Below are positions 31,201 through 41,685 of a stretch of 64,000 nt of DNA, in pieces (position 1 is the stretch's first letter; each line of letters begins with the position of its first letter). The DNA lies in NCBI RefSeq assembly GCF_932526225.1, contig NC_064041.1, positions 11,390,813-11,454,812 of the forward strand. Reading direction: 5' to 3'. This stretch comes from Nematostella vectensis. Taxonomy: Eukaryota > Cnidaria > Anthozoa > Actiniaria > Edwardsiidae. The translations under genes were made by a program, and so were the position numbers. The notes under the pieces are model-generated. The model made no database searches and was not told the origin of the DNA. It was given only the letters and a program-made list of their open reading frames with translations.

Positions 31201-31547
31201 TTATCTTCCTCGTTAACATTGACATCAGCTTGATTGGCACGAATCTGTTGTAGAATTTCATTAAAATGGATGTAAACATTAGAATTGTTTATACCGGCAC
31301 ATCTTCTCTGAAGCGACGATTTGAAGTCCCTCGAGCACACGAAATCGTCTCGAGCTGTCGCGAATTTCTCCCGTAAGAGCATGACCTCATCTTTGCCGAT
31401 AAAATGTCGGACTTTCAATATAAACCCAAGAAATAGTTCTTTGCTGTCTAGTTCGTCTTCCTCGTCGCTTTCTAGAACAATAATTGGCGCGGTTTTCGCA
31501 TTAGACGGGGCACTTTCGCGCGACTGTCTCGTCCCATCTTCCGCCAT
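28299..31547 (-). CDS. DAXX: DAXX orthologue, H3.3 chaperone / SUMO-dependent co-repressor, single exon
   Basis: 1082 codons without introns, longer than human DAXX (740). An N-terminal SUMO-interacting motif (IIVL followed by acidic residues, 22-31) precedes a four-helix bundle region (about 35-107, ELFLGFILKV to VYIHFNEILQQI). The histone-binding domain spans about 210-425, with EKKLEMYDEEIKRLD, TFPDIFDIRNLVSNAVKKH and the hallmark YNFGCHLTD (372-380) plus DPALDDHILLQKL. An acidic/basic disordered tail follows. The C terminus is AIIVLSDDDD, a second SUMO-interacting motif matching the human C-terminal one. A third candidate, CEIIILDDDS, lies at about 175-184. In the tail four to five 33-residue repeats (about 850-1000, DQSQHNSSHGNSPGKVQV type) look recent. 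Known DAXX binds H3.3-H4 and partners ATRX and PML in the nucleus; that role here is inferred. The start ATG at 31547 precedes a short leader to the first SIM, as in vertebrates. Confidence 0.94.
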   Translation of the reverse strand: MAEDGTRQSRESAPSNAKTAPIIVLESDEEDELDSKELFLGFILKVRHFIGKDEVMLLREKFATARDDFVCSRDFKSSLQRRCAGINNSNVYIHFNEILQQIRANQADVNVNEEDKPCTSGNRLNEPPERKRSIIPQKNTFARDFGNCKQDTGSRSTIKHVTSVPGTSKEADRDCEIIILDDDSTPSSLKSKESHTEKNGEGKEGKPQNTSESKEERRKRHAKKLKAIAKLEKKLEMYDEEIKRLDLVELSLEEMEHGHSSYIKKSKLEEKCNEIWNKICFLQRRPTNTGRVVEREVKCKSTGVPQIDRAVKRFLKNRTTFPDIFDIRNLVSNAVKKHKLKFSASVQDELANEIFTDIGNKMQKKRKKDFAYNFGCHLTDSCKPSKDPALDDHILLQKLEDNKRRGESALNEVFRKYVHLGRMHGIEGYNGAPSTSSGLLSDDSDGEPLNEQNQERKKRRRESGDTDDSVKARKKEKKRREEQRDKESSLDFESSQELSEESFVHIEENSVDIDFDSAEDVSCSISETEPLDIDQSQLQACLEKSQQERRGSDNITYACSISAEGDNSRGNKEERNKGSTPVLENSQEVSSCEVEKLLIDLDSVEDATSKPQASLQETFIDQPAFGISNKDVVPDNDVTSEHNSSDKKYFLKIPQLNKDQGKLMGKISELVKKQGLARKSVDRSQVNGCQASGSKVCEDSFTSDNQGRFSNDFENTVPSLSMNQGLTGDNQDSSILHDNGFSKDFDNTVIKVPSLKKNRGKLDRKIAELLKKQGLAKAAEPSVSKVDGLKNLNISQHDNSELGHSSPNYVCPSLGQSREESFQGQRTANGNNINPVEVHRITSGQSSPFVEASRCDQSQHNSSHGNSPGKVQVNTSGQSSPFVEASRCDQSQHNSSHGNSPGKVQVNTSGQSSPFVEASRGDQSQHNSSHGNSPGKAQVNTSGQSSPFVEASRGDQSQHNSSHGNSPAKVQLNTSGQRLLAVNTFTDDQSQYYSSHGSSPGMYCSPLELFRNKKQCNGQINQKPGIDTNGNGLANVGMNSPQQSPKSTSKLKSVSKLNGVPNGHSPKQKSVNAIIVLSDDDD
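28605..29030 (-). repeat. 99 bp in-frame tandem repeat within DAXX
   Basis: Four to five copies, each 99 bp (33 codons), nearly identical in the middle and more diverged at both ends. Each carries SSPFVEASR, DQSQHNSSHG and NSPGK. The repeat keeps the frame and so lengthens the disordered C-terminal tail. Confidence 0.93.
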
Positions 31548-31615
31548 TTTCGACTTTTGTCTCGAGGATCGATTTCATGCAGAGAACATCCCATAAACAC
31601 AGAAGATAGAAGATA

Positions 31616-32144
31616 TCCATATAAGGAATAATTTATGGTAATGTAGACGTTCCTTTACTGCCATTGGCTTGTTCTAGATAACAAATGCTAATGTACCTAT
31701 CAAGCACATGTCATATGCTAATGTTATGCAAATAAATGTAAATTATGTCTTAAAACAGGAAAATACCAGGCTATAAACCGGTTATACAGGAAATTGCGAT
31801 TTAATCGTGATAATCAGTCCATAAACCAGTTTTACAGGAAGTGACAACTAATACTGCGCTTCAAGAAAGAAAACAGACTAGTCAGGAAACAAACCGGCTA
31901 AGCAGGTTAGGAAGCTTATCATCGCCATGTTTCAAGGAAAGAAAACGAACAAGCAAACAAAAGAACAGCACAGCCCTTATCCAGGAACGATGGCGCTGCT
32001 TCGAAACAGCCTATAGACTAGACCATCAGCTGCTGTGCGTGGCGAGGGAGAAGACACCTGCCTGGTCTCCTTGCTGCGCAGAGCGATGCGTGACTCCGAC
32101 TGCGTGACAACGTCTACATTACCATAAATTATTCCTTATATGGA
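31616..32144. mobile_element. Tc1/mariner-type MITE upstream of DAXX
   Basis: 36 bp perfect terminal inverted repeats, 31616-31651 and 32109-32144 (tccatataaggaataattta and onward), with TA on both outer flanks (31614-31615, 32145-32146), the TA target expected of Tc1/mariner. The 529 bp element has no transposase. It begins about 70 bp upstream of the DAXX start codon, so it lies in the promoter or 5' UTR. Confidence 0.85.
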
Positions 32145-32149
32145 TAAGA

Positions 32150-32390
32150 ACTAATTTATGGTAATGTCGACGTTCCTTTACTGCCATTGGCTTGTTCTTG
32201 ATGACAAATGCTAATGTACCTATCAAGCACATGTCATATTTTCCTTATCCAGGAACGATGGCGCTGTTTCAAAACAGCCTATAGACTAGACTATCAGCTG
32301 CTGTGCGTGGCGAGGGAGAAGACACCTGCCTGGTGTCTTCTCCCTCGCAGAGCGATGCGTGACTCCGAGTGCGTGACAAAAGCGTCTACA
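32150..32390. mobile_element. partial second copy of the DAXX-proximal MITE
   Basis: Starts like the left end of the 31616-32144 element ('atttatggtaatg', 'cctttactgccattggcttg', 'caagcacatgtcatat') and then jumps to its right part ('aggaacgatggcgctg', 'gtgcgtggcgagggagaaga'). It is therefore an internally deleted copy placed directly next to the first. Confidence 0.8.
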
Positions 32391-32429
32391 AAAGTGACTA
32401 ACACCTGCTAAGTAAAAACTAAAAATTTC

Positions 32430-34250
32430 TTCATCTTCTCTTCGATAACAAAAGAATAAATGGCAGGTGGTGGTCGCACCATGACCTCGATGCATCATGG
32501 GGCGAAGCCATTATGCACAGCGGGGCAAATCATTTGTCGAGTGCACTCGTCCGAGCAAGGTCTCCTCCGCGGAATCACTCGTGCTTTGTGCAATGGGGAT
32601 CAATGATTGGCTGCCCCATCTAAAACCTATTATGAGGAAAATTAATAGCGGAGCTCCCGCGCGAAGCGCCGCGTGAGCGGAGCCCCATACCTAAAAAGGG
32701 GTATATAAAACAAATATGGTAACAGATATCGGTAACCCATCGACTCGAGTTTTAGTGACGCGATGTCCGTCCGTCCATCCGTCACTTAAAAGCATCGTAT
32801 GAAAACCAAACTTGGCAGGTGTCATGTATGTATCAAGGGAGGTGCAAAACTGTGGTCACGTGATCGGTGACGTCACTAGAAGCACAAATATTCAAAACTT
32901 GTGTCATGTAGACGAGTTGGTCGCGTGAAATCGTTGACGTCGTCAAAAACAGAAATAATAATATTTAATATTTTTTTTATATTATTGAGCGAAAATAAGC
33001 AAAGATTTGGTGGAATGGCCCGGCTTTTAGGCAATGCCAAAATCTATATATAATCAAAGAATAAAAAGGTCAAACTGCGGCCATCGACGCCTCATGCTTG
33101 CTCCAGAGAGCATTAACTTGCAAGTGTTTCGCGAACGGGAAATTTTGATAGAAAAAAAAATGTTTTAAAAGTTACTGTTTACTTGCTAAACAATTACGAG
33201 TTATGGCCCTTTTTCTAATAAATGACTGTGTATTTACCATTTAAGCTGAAAAAACATGTCGTAGGTTAGACTTCTTTTGAAATTCCCCTTTTTCAAAGCG
33301 GTTGTGTTTCAACATTTATTTTAAAAGCTACAGAAGCATCTGCCGTAGTTATTTACAACTACTCGGGCGAAACAGTGTTAATGCGTTGCTCCGGCCGCCA
33401 AAACAAAGCAATATATGGTACTAAAGCGGCGTACTCGGCCTCTGTCCTTCCACGATTTTGTCTGTTTGTGTCGCGGACAATGTCATGTTACTATTATCAA
33501 TATTCTACGAACTGTCGCCAACGATTTCAAATACCTCAATTTTCTTCTGGCTCCCTTCATTCAAATTGTTTGAAGCGTATTCATTGGACAGCACTGAAAT
33601 GGCTTCAAATCACGCCACCGATCCGCAAGGCTCTGGCCAATGAAAATGCACCAAATGTTAGTCTGTCAGTTTGAATGACAGAATCCAGAAAGCGGTTTAG
33701 CAGTTGGAAATTAAAGACGACAGTTCGCAGGATGGTGACAATAGCAGTAATGCCTCTATACTGATTTTGGCTAGGTCATATTTTCAACTTCTTAGAAAAA
33801 ATCAGTGGCTTCGGTCACTTGATGACGATCACGCACTAAATTTCCGACCTTTAATATTTGAATTTTATTTTTGTAGGCGCTGACGCAGTTGTTATAGTAA
33901 CAACGTTCTCAGCCTGTGTGCATCCGGTATGAAAATGCTTATTGTATACAAACTACAACTTTCTATGACAAACGATAATAAAAATATACGGTGATGTCCT
34001 CTTGCTATCAATTCAAAGATGGCATTGTTTCCATCTCCGAAAGATTGGTGTAAAAAAATAACCTAGATTTTTTTTCAGTCCGTTTCCGTCTTTAATTTCC
34101 TTCGCTAGTGTGTAAATTACAGAATCTAACAGGATGACGCTGTGGGGGATGGGGGCAGTACGCTACTGATTCCAGCACTTCCTGGAAACATGGTTTCCAA
34201 AAAAAAAAAAAAGATGAATTGTGAATAAAAAAGTAAAAAGTCTGTACCGT
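32430..34250. other. intergenic, no gene recognised
   Basis: GC-richer repeat-like block at 32480-32720 ('cgcgcgaagcgccgcgtgag') and a 'gatgtccgtccgtccatccg' motif near 32763, then AT-rich DNA. The right end should contain the 3' UTR of the minus-strand SLC27A gene; an AATAAA on that strand lies near 33865. Confidence 0.45.
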
Positions 34251-34258
34251 CATAGTTT

Positions 34259-37200
34259 CTAGAGTCGAAGTTTCTCATCTAAAATCAGTTGATACTTCTC
34301 GCTATCTAGGGGAAGATAAGAACCTGTCTTGATATCCAGATAATAGAGCGGATCCTTAACATGACCAATGTCAAAACCTTCCTTTTTTAGCTTAAATTTC
34401 TGGAATTTGAAAGTCCCGGTCAAATCTACGGCCTTCATAACACGAACAAATCTAGGTCTTGCGTAACTAGGCAACGCTGTTTTAAATTGACAAGCAAGAT
34501 CATCCAGCTCCAGAGAATTTTCGGTGTCGACAATCGCCATCATTCCCGCCTTTCCTTCGGCGCCCGGAACTTCAACTCCGTACACGACCACATCCCGAAG
34601 ACCAACGAATTTACTAGCGATGGACTCGACTTCGGCGGTAGAGACATTCTCGCCGAGCCATCGGAAGGTGTCGCCAGTTCGGTCTCGGAAATAGACATAA
34701 CCGTACTCGTCTTGGACGACTATATCACCGCTTAAGAAAGCATAGTCGTCCTTGCTGAAGACACTGCGGGCGATTTTCTTAGACGTCTCGCGCTGATTGA
34801 GGTAACCATCGAAGCGCATCACAGCAGAACCTGTAGGAAAAAAGGTAAGGGAATGCGGTGATGCGGTTTTGTCTTAAAATTGGTCTTTTATTTTTTCGGG
34901 TTTTGGTAGGTCTGGTATTTTGAAATAAAGCAGTTTCCGGTTTTTCTCAAAACTCTGACGCAGTTCTGTATGTGTGCGTTTTCAAGTTTATGTGCGGTTT
35001 TGCGATTTTCGTGGCCCCCAGACACACACAAGACACTAAATACCAAATAACCAAGTAAATAGCTTACTTTTGATAATTCTAGACACCATCTCTCCAGCCT
35101 CTCCCGGCTGGCAATCCACAGCAAGCCCATCAGGCCCTCGGATGAGTTCTCCAGTTTCAGGATCAACTCGGACAACCTTGACGGGATAAGCGGAAGGGAC
35201 AATACGGGATGTGAAACCTACTGCACCAACTTGGTTATCAATATTGATAACATTCGCATTGCCTTCAGTAGACGCATAGAATTCTCCTATCTTTGTGATG
35301 TTAAAACGGGACTGAAATTCTGTCCAGATCTTCGGGCGGAGCCCGTTGCCAATGGCCAGGCGAACAGAGTGCTGGTTGTCAGTTGGGCGGGGAGGTTGGG
35401 CTAGAAGATAGCGACACAACTCCCCAATATACTGGACGACCTTAAAAAAATACAAAAATACTTTTAAAGGATGAAGAATTATTGTTAAGGTATTTCTGGC
35501 ATTATTAACATCGGAAGCGTGTCCAGAGGCTCGTCCAAGGAGTCTGGACCCCACTGATCATGTGACGAGAGGGTTGGCTATTCTATGTGTGTATTTGGAT
35601 AGAAAAAGAACTTAGGATGCCAATTGAATTTAATCTTAATTGACCCGTTATCAGTGAATTACAACTCTGGACCTCAACCTGTGTTTTTCTCTAGACATGT
35701 GTTTTTCTCTACACAGTATGGTTTGTATGGCTCCTCACCTACCCTTACATACCTACCTTTTGAGGAGCAAATACAGTGGAACAGTCATTTTTTTCAACAG
35801 CATAACTTCGATTCCCTGGTAACTTGAACTGTTTCCCATTTCACTTGGGGGTTATAGATAACCACGTATTACACAGGTTTTGAAAAGATCTCAGTATACA
35901 ATATATGACATACCTTACTATACCTCAATTAAATAGTGATTTTACTTACAGTAACGTTATGCTCAATGCACTCATCCCAAAATCTACTAGCAGAGAATTT
36001 CTTCCTCAAGACAAGTGTTGATCCATGGACGATGCAGTACCCAACAGCTAGGATACCAGCGGCAGAGTGGTAGAGTGGCAATGGACAGTAGACGACGTCT
36101 TTAGTGGTGCCTCCTAGTAGAGGGTATAGACCAGTAGCCATGAAATACCTGTGAAACATTATGTCTTCAGCAAACCAACCTAACTCATGTAAATTCCATA
36201 ATTATTCGAATAATCACCCTCCTTTAGATAAGAGCCCCCTTCCTAATAATGGCCTCACCCTCAACTATGGATTTGGAATAAGATACCCCTTCCTAATAAT
36301 GGCCTCACCCTCAACTATGGATTTGGAATAAGATACCCCTTCCTAATAATGGCCTCACCCTCAACTATGGATTTGGAATAAGATACCCCTTCCTAATAAT
36401 GGCCTCACCCTCAACTATGGATTTGGAATAAGATACCCCTTCCTAATAATGGCCTCACCCTCAACTATGGATTTGGAATAAGGTACCCCTCCCAAAAATG
36501 GCCTCACCCTCAACTATGGATTTGGTATTAGTGCCCCCTTCCCTCCCAAAAAAACAGATCCCAACAAAAGCACTAATTGAATGGCCTAAATCTTCATTTC
36601 ATTTAGTTCACATTGAGATTCTCACATTATAACATGGATCTACTTATTATTTATTCCTTTAACTTCACAATCAATCCTAATTCCAAAATTAGGAAAATAA
36701 ACACCACCTCACCAATAAGCACTCCCAAACACCAGAATAATGATAACGGTAGTTAGGACATGGCACAGGACAGCAGTTTTATTGAAGAATTTTAAAAATC
36801 ATAATTTTTGTACTGTATTTAAACGAATAAGCTCCTCCCCCAAATAAGCGCTCCCCCTTTGAACCAAAACTATTAATAAGCGCCTCCCCCGAATAAGCGC
36901 CCCCCTTTGAACCAAAACTATTAATAAGCACCTCCTCCGAATAAGCACCCCCCTCCCCTCTCCAGGTTTTATGTAACTGAATAAAATGACTATCATAATG
37001 TAGTTCTAAGAGACAAATATTTAATGGATGAAAGTTCATTGAAAATAGCTGCCTCACGTTGTAATAATGATATAGAAAAAAGAAACTGATGCAGTATAAA
37101 ACTGATATTAAATGAATCAAACACTTCGGCCTTTTGTTCAAAATTTGCCCTTTTCAATAAGCGCCTCCCCCAAATAAGCGCCTCCGCCAATAAGCGCCCT

Positions 37201-40200
37201 GTCTGAGAGTCAAAAATTTAATAAGCACCTGGGTGCTTATTCAAATACAGAATGCACATGCTCTAAATGCAAATCCTCGACATGCGTCTGTGACTTGCTG
37301 TAGCTGTTACAAGATGTATTTTTTAGTACAATAAGTTTCATTGCACAGTGGAAAAGTGTGCAATAAAACTCTCACTATTTTCTTTGTTCTATTACATGTA
37401 ATCTCTAATGAGAGCTTTTGGCAGACTAGTCGTTCCTTCCAAATAGATCAAATCAAGGTTACCTGGAATTTCTTATAAAAGCAGCTTTTAGCAGACAAGT
37501 CATTCCTTCCATATAGATCAAATCAAGGTTACCTGGAATTTCTTATAAAAGCAGCTTTTAGCAGACAAGTCATTCCTTCCATATAGATCAAATCAAGGTT
37601 ACCTGGAATTTCTTATAAGAGCAGCTTTTAGCAGACAAGTCATTCCTTCCATATAGATCAAATCAAGGTTACCTGGAATTTCTTATAAGAGCAGCTTTTG
37701 CCAGACTAGTCGTTCCTTCCATATAGATCAAATCAAGGTTACCTGGAATTTCTTATAAGAGCAGCTTTTGCCAGACTAGTCGTTCCTTCCATATAGATCA
37801 AATCAAGGTTACCTGGAATTTCTTATAAGAGCAGCCTTTGGCAGACCAGTTGTCCCTGATGTATAAATGTACATCAAGACATCAAGATGACTCTTCTGAT
37901 GGCTGTGAACTGCTTTCTTAGGAGAGCTGTCACGTAGTGTCTGATCTAAGCTCACTGCTGGAATCGCACTGTTACCATTGTTGCCATGGCAGTAAAAGAG
38001 CATATTCTCTGGAAGCTTGTCTTGAATTTCTACAACAGAATCTAGAACAGCAAAGCAATGTTAGACAGTCAAATAAAAGTAAATAAAGATGAAAAGCTGG
38101 TAGTGGCTGATGTGGTTAGTATATAAAAAAAGAAGAGGAATAAATTTAATAAGACTTGCTCTCATTTTTGTCAAGAGAAGGAAAGTGAAACTGGCTAAAA
38201 TACAAAAAAAAGGGAAAAACAATCAATGCATTGAGTTTAATGTTGAAAATGTTCATGTGTTTTGTGTAGGCAAAAATATGTTAAAAATCCATAAGAGTTA
38301 AAATTGCCAAGAGATGTATTTTCATTTTTCTTGAAGGATTCAAGGGTGGAGCTGTCACCCCCTTTCCTTATAATTAATACAACTTTGGGCTATCTTAGCT
38401 CACTCCATCACACAAACCTGCAAAATTACTTCCAAATATAATGGCCTTAGAATTAGCCGCAGATATACAATGCAACAGGGAATCCTGGTGAAGATTGGTG
38501 TTGATAAGGGCTGATATAACCCCAATCTTTGATAACCCAAGCCATATTAGTATAAACTCAGGTCTGTTTTCCAAGATAAGAGCAATAACATCTCCTTTGG
38601 CATATCCTTGGGACTTGAAATAGTTTGCTATCCGATTGGCAAATTCGTCAGCTTCTTTGAAAGTCCAGCTCTTTCCCTCAAAGACAAATGCAGGTTTGTT
38701 TGGAAGGCTGGCAGCAGTCGATTCAAACAAGTCAGCCATTATGACGTTTTTGTAGTTGTAGTATCGACATTTGAGCTGAACAATGGTAAAGGCAATAATG
38801 GCCCTGCAACAAAATTTTAAGAGAAAATACTCAAGTTTTAGATGTAAAATGGGTCAGTTATTTGACTGCATTGTTTCAGGCAACAGAGACAATTTAAAAT
38901 ATGATGAACCAATCACGAATTAACACAGATCTGTCTTCCAAAAGCAGGCATGCCAAATGTGCATGATTTATAAACAAGCATATGAAGTTCAAGTAAATCT
39001 AAACTTTCATGCTTTCCAGAACAAATACCAAGGATAAAATATTACAGCCCCAAAATAAAACAACCCTGAATTTCTACCTCAAAATACTAGGTCCCACAGT
39101 GGCTCACGAGGAGACTATGTAAATACTCGGCTTTGTGACACAGCTGTCCCAGCTTTGCAATAAGCTGCAACAACTCTTCTTACAGTTTCTATCTGCCTTG
39201 CATTATTACTGGAATTTAGGGATTTCTCCACACTATGTACTTATCACAAACATCACAATAGCAAAAAAAAAAAAAACAGAGCATAAAAACAGGGGAGGAG
39301 TGGGTTGAAATGAAAGGATGAAAATGCACTAGATTTCCTGGAATTTGAACATAAATCTCTGAGCTTCAAAGTAGCAAAAAAAAAAACACCTTACACCAGA
39401 CCGTTGGTGTCTCCAATATAGATTCAAGAACAGAATTGCAACTTGCAAAAAGCTACATGAAAACAAACAGTTAACTCCCCTCCCCACCACCTTCCTCACC
39501 CCCCCCCCCCTCTCGGCGATCTTGAGTTATAATTATGCAATTTGTTTCAGCAGAGAATTATGTAGGAATAGTTTTAACAAAATCTCGAAATCTTCATAAA
39601 ATTTTAATAGGATCCTTTTTAGAAGCCATTCTAAGCTAGTTTAAAAAATAGGCCCGTAAACATGCATGTAACACTGCAACAATTATTTACGGCAACTGTG
39701 TAATGCTTATCATACATCTATAGGGTATTTTAGTATCATCGTACTATGAAAACTGTTAATAAACGGTATAAGAGTGATAAGAATTTAAAAACATTTAAAA
39801 AAAAGAGAAAAAAAAACTCTTTCGAGAGGTATTCGAACTCTTGACCTCTCTCTCACACACGAGTCCGATGAGCTAACCCCTTGGCCACGTGGCTCTCAGC
39901 AGAAGACCGAGGTACTAAAATTATTTTTATTACTGCTTTGTATTGAACCCTTTGTCCTTCGGAAAGTTATGTCGAGCATGACAAAATAATAAATACTTTA
40001 AATATGTTTGACCCTACAGAGAACCTCAATAAAGCTCTTTATTAAAAGAAATCAGATACGGGCAAAAATACGCGACTCGTGCGTTTCCGCACGAATTGTA
40101 AACACTTTTATAAATCACTAACGTAACGTTTCATTGAGTTTATTTTTTGTTTAACAAATCCCAAAATCTTTTGATTATTTAGATATTTTCTCATTTATAA

Positions 40201-41132
40201 GTGATTCTTAACTAACGCTTCATAACGAGCAAAGCCCGGATTATATCCAAGCAAACCTCGCGAAAGCGGTCACTCATTGTGGTCACTCTTACACACTTTT
40301 TCTGCATGATGACATAGTAGCTACTCGCACATGCGCAGTAGCTACAAAAATAAATGGTGTCTGATTCTCTCCCGAAGGCCAAAGTTCCCAGCAGTCCTTG
40401 AGGGTAAATTCACTCTTACTGTTTTTTTTTCAACGTGCTACTTACACATGTGCAGTAGCTAAAACAGGCTACTCGCACATGCGCAGTAGCTACAAAAATG
40501 AAAAAAATAAATCATCTTTATCTGGCATTAGTTATCATCCATATTCGTTTTTGCACATTTTGCTGTGCAGCTTGCAACATGATACATGGAATTGCTTGCT
40601 ACAGAAAAAAAAAAACAGTTTCAAACCAAAAACTGACATGACTTTTGCAAAGTACATTTGTGATGTTATTCATTTGTCCCAAAACCCCCAGGATGTGGAC
40701 AATTCTTAGAGTCGGAAACAATCAATTCCCCCACCCCCTCGGTTATATACTCTCGTTCAAAAGTGCTCTAAACCCCCAGGTTAACTCACACTTCACCGGG
40801 ACAATGGGGGTATGGGTTTCCTATGACTAGTGTATCATAACACTGTTATTAAAAGCTCACTCCTGATTATTACGAACTTACTTCAGGTCACGTAGGATTG
40901 TTTTGAAGAACACTCTCGGGAAGTTACGCCCGCCCGAGCACAGAAACACTGCCATAAATATGGCGGGAAAAAATAGCCATGAAATCTGCAAGGCATAGAT
41001 TAGCCAAGCGATTGCTACACAGATACAAAGCCAAACACTGGTTTTCTTCATTTCTCGGAGCCGGCGGATGATACGAGACGGGGTTGAGACCTTACGCAAA
41101 ACCCATGGACTTTGATCTACGGCAGTTCGCAT
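34259..41132 (-). CDS. SLC27A: SLC27A family fatty-acid transport protein / very-long-chain acyl-CoA synthetase
   Basis: Six exons: 41132-40882, 38803-38418, 38029-37813, 36148-35950, 35440-35068 and 34830-34259. All are GT-AG, phase-consistent, total 665 residues (human SLC27A4 has 643). Exon 1 has two hydrophobic stretches ([27 protein letters not shown]) and then [17 protein letters not shown], equivalent to the membrane-anchor segment of FATP4. The AMP-binding motif [15 protein letters not shown] (about 265-280) and the FATP signature [20 protein letters not shown] (about 525-545) are intact, as are [21 protein letters not shown] and [10 protein letters not shown]. The enzyme makes acyl-CoA from long and very long fatty acids with ATP and promotes uptake at ER or plasma membrane. 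It is closest to the SLC27A1/A4 branch by eye. The start is uncertain: ATG 41132 or ATG 41051, the latter beginning MKKTSVW. Confidence 0.95.
36237..36540. repeat. 50 bp tandem repeat in an SLC27A intron
   Basis: About six copies of a 50 bp unit (tcctaataatggcctcaccc, tcaactatggatttggaata). The central copies are identical and the last is diverged. It lies in the intron between exons 3 and 4. Confidence 0.95.
36825..37240. repeat. degenerate 'aataagcgcc' repeats
   Basis: Clusters of 'aataagcgcctcccc' separated by partial duplicates of 'tttgaaccaaaactatt', in the same SLC27A intron. Probably parts of a dispersed repeat family. Confidence 0.7.
37405..37850 (-). repeat. 70 bp tandem array duplicating the SLC27A exon 3 splice donor
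   Basis: Six copies of a 70 bp unit, with the element 'aatcaaggttacctggaatt' at 37451, 37521, 37591, 37661, 37731 and 37801. The last copy overlaps the real exon 3 end (donor after 37813). On the minus strand each unit has about 35 bases of exon end (gctcttataagaaattccag) followed by gtaaccttgattt, so the intron contains five spare, sequence-identical 5' splice sites. Confidence 0.93.
39823..39898 (-). tRNA. tRNA-like sequence (pseudogene or SINE-type Pol III unit)
   Basis: 76 bases with an acceptor-like pairing (TGAGAG with CTCTCG), an A-box-like GTGGCCAAGGGGTTAGC and a B-box-like AGTTCGAATAC, followed within 10 bases by a run of T on the same strand, as for Pol III termination. D and anticodon arms fit poorly and the anticodon cannot be assigned, so this is probably a decayed tRNA or the head of a SINE inside an SLC27A intron. 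Confidence 0.4.
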
Positions 41133-41685
41133 TCCAATGATTGCTGAATATTCAATGTTTGACAAAGCTCCATTTCTCTCACGTGAGAGTTTGTTAAAGA
41201 ATGTTGATGAACTTTCACGCAAAGCAGAGTAGATGATCCAGGCTTTACGACTTGCCGGCGAGAATTTCCAAATAAGGAAAATAACACAAACCGATATAAT
41301 CTCGGATCATGAACTCAAGTCGATATTCAATCGCATTGGCAACTATCGTGTATACGAAAAAATATCGACTAAATATCGACTAAATACGGACGTCATTCGA
41401 TCTTTGTTTAGGGCTCTGTTGTTAGGTGCCAATGTTGTGTTAGAGATTCGTAAAGCTTCTCAATTATTTTTAACGTGCTTTTATTAGGAACATTATTTCT
41501 TTTTAAAATTGACTTCATTTGCGTGATGGATAATTTATGACGGTGGCTAACTCCTTCTAATCGAGACGACTTTGGCAGATCGCGTGAAAACCTGTGCCTA
41601 TTCGATTTTGTAAAAGACCTTCGTTCTATTCGCTGGAATCTACTCCAATCAGGATAACTAGTGCTAAAGAAGGTAGAAAGTCATT
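41133..41685. promoter_or_regulatory. head-to-head promoter region
   Basis: About 550 bp separates the diverging start codons of SLC27A (minus) and the PLAT-ankyrin gene (plus). No other gene lies between, so both promoters must be here unless upstream non-coding exons exist. No TATA box stands out. Confidence 0.55.

Noticed and set aside
40320-40495. Repeated cgcacatgcgcagtagc motifs as NRF-1 promoter sites
   Set aside because: They lie in an SLC27A intron and flank a small local duplication; no promoter evidence.
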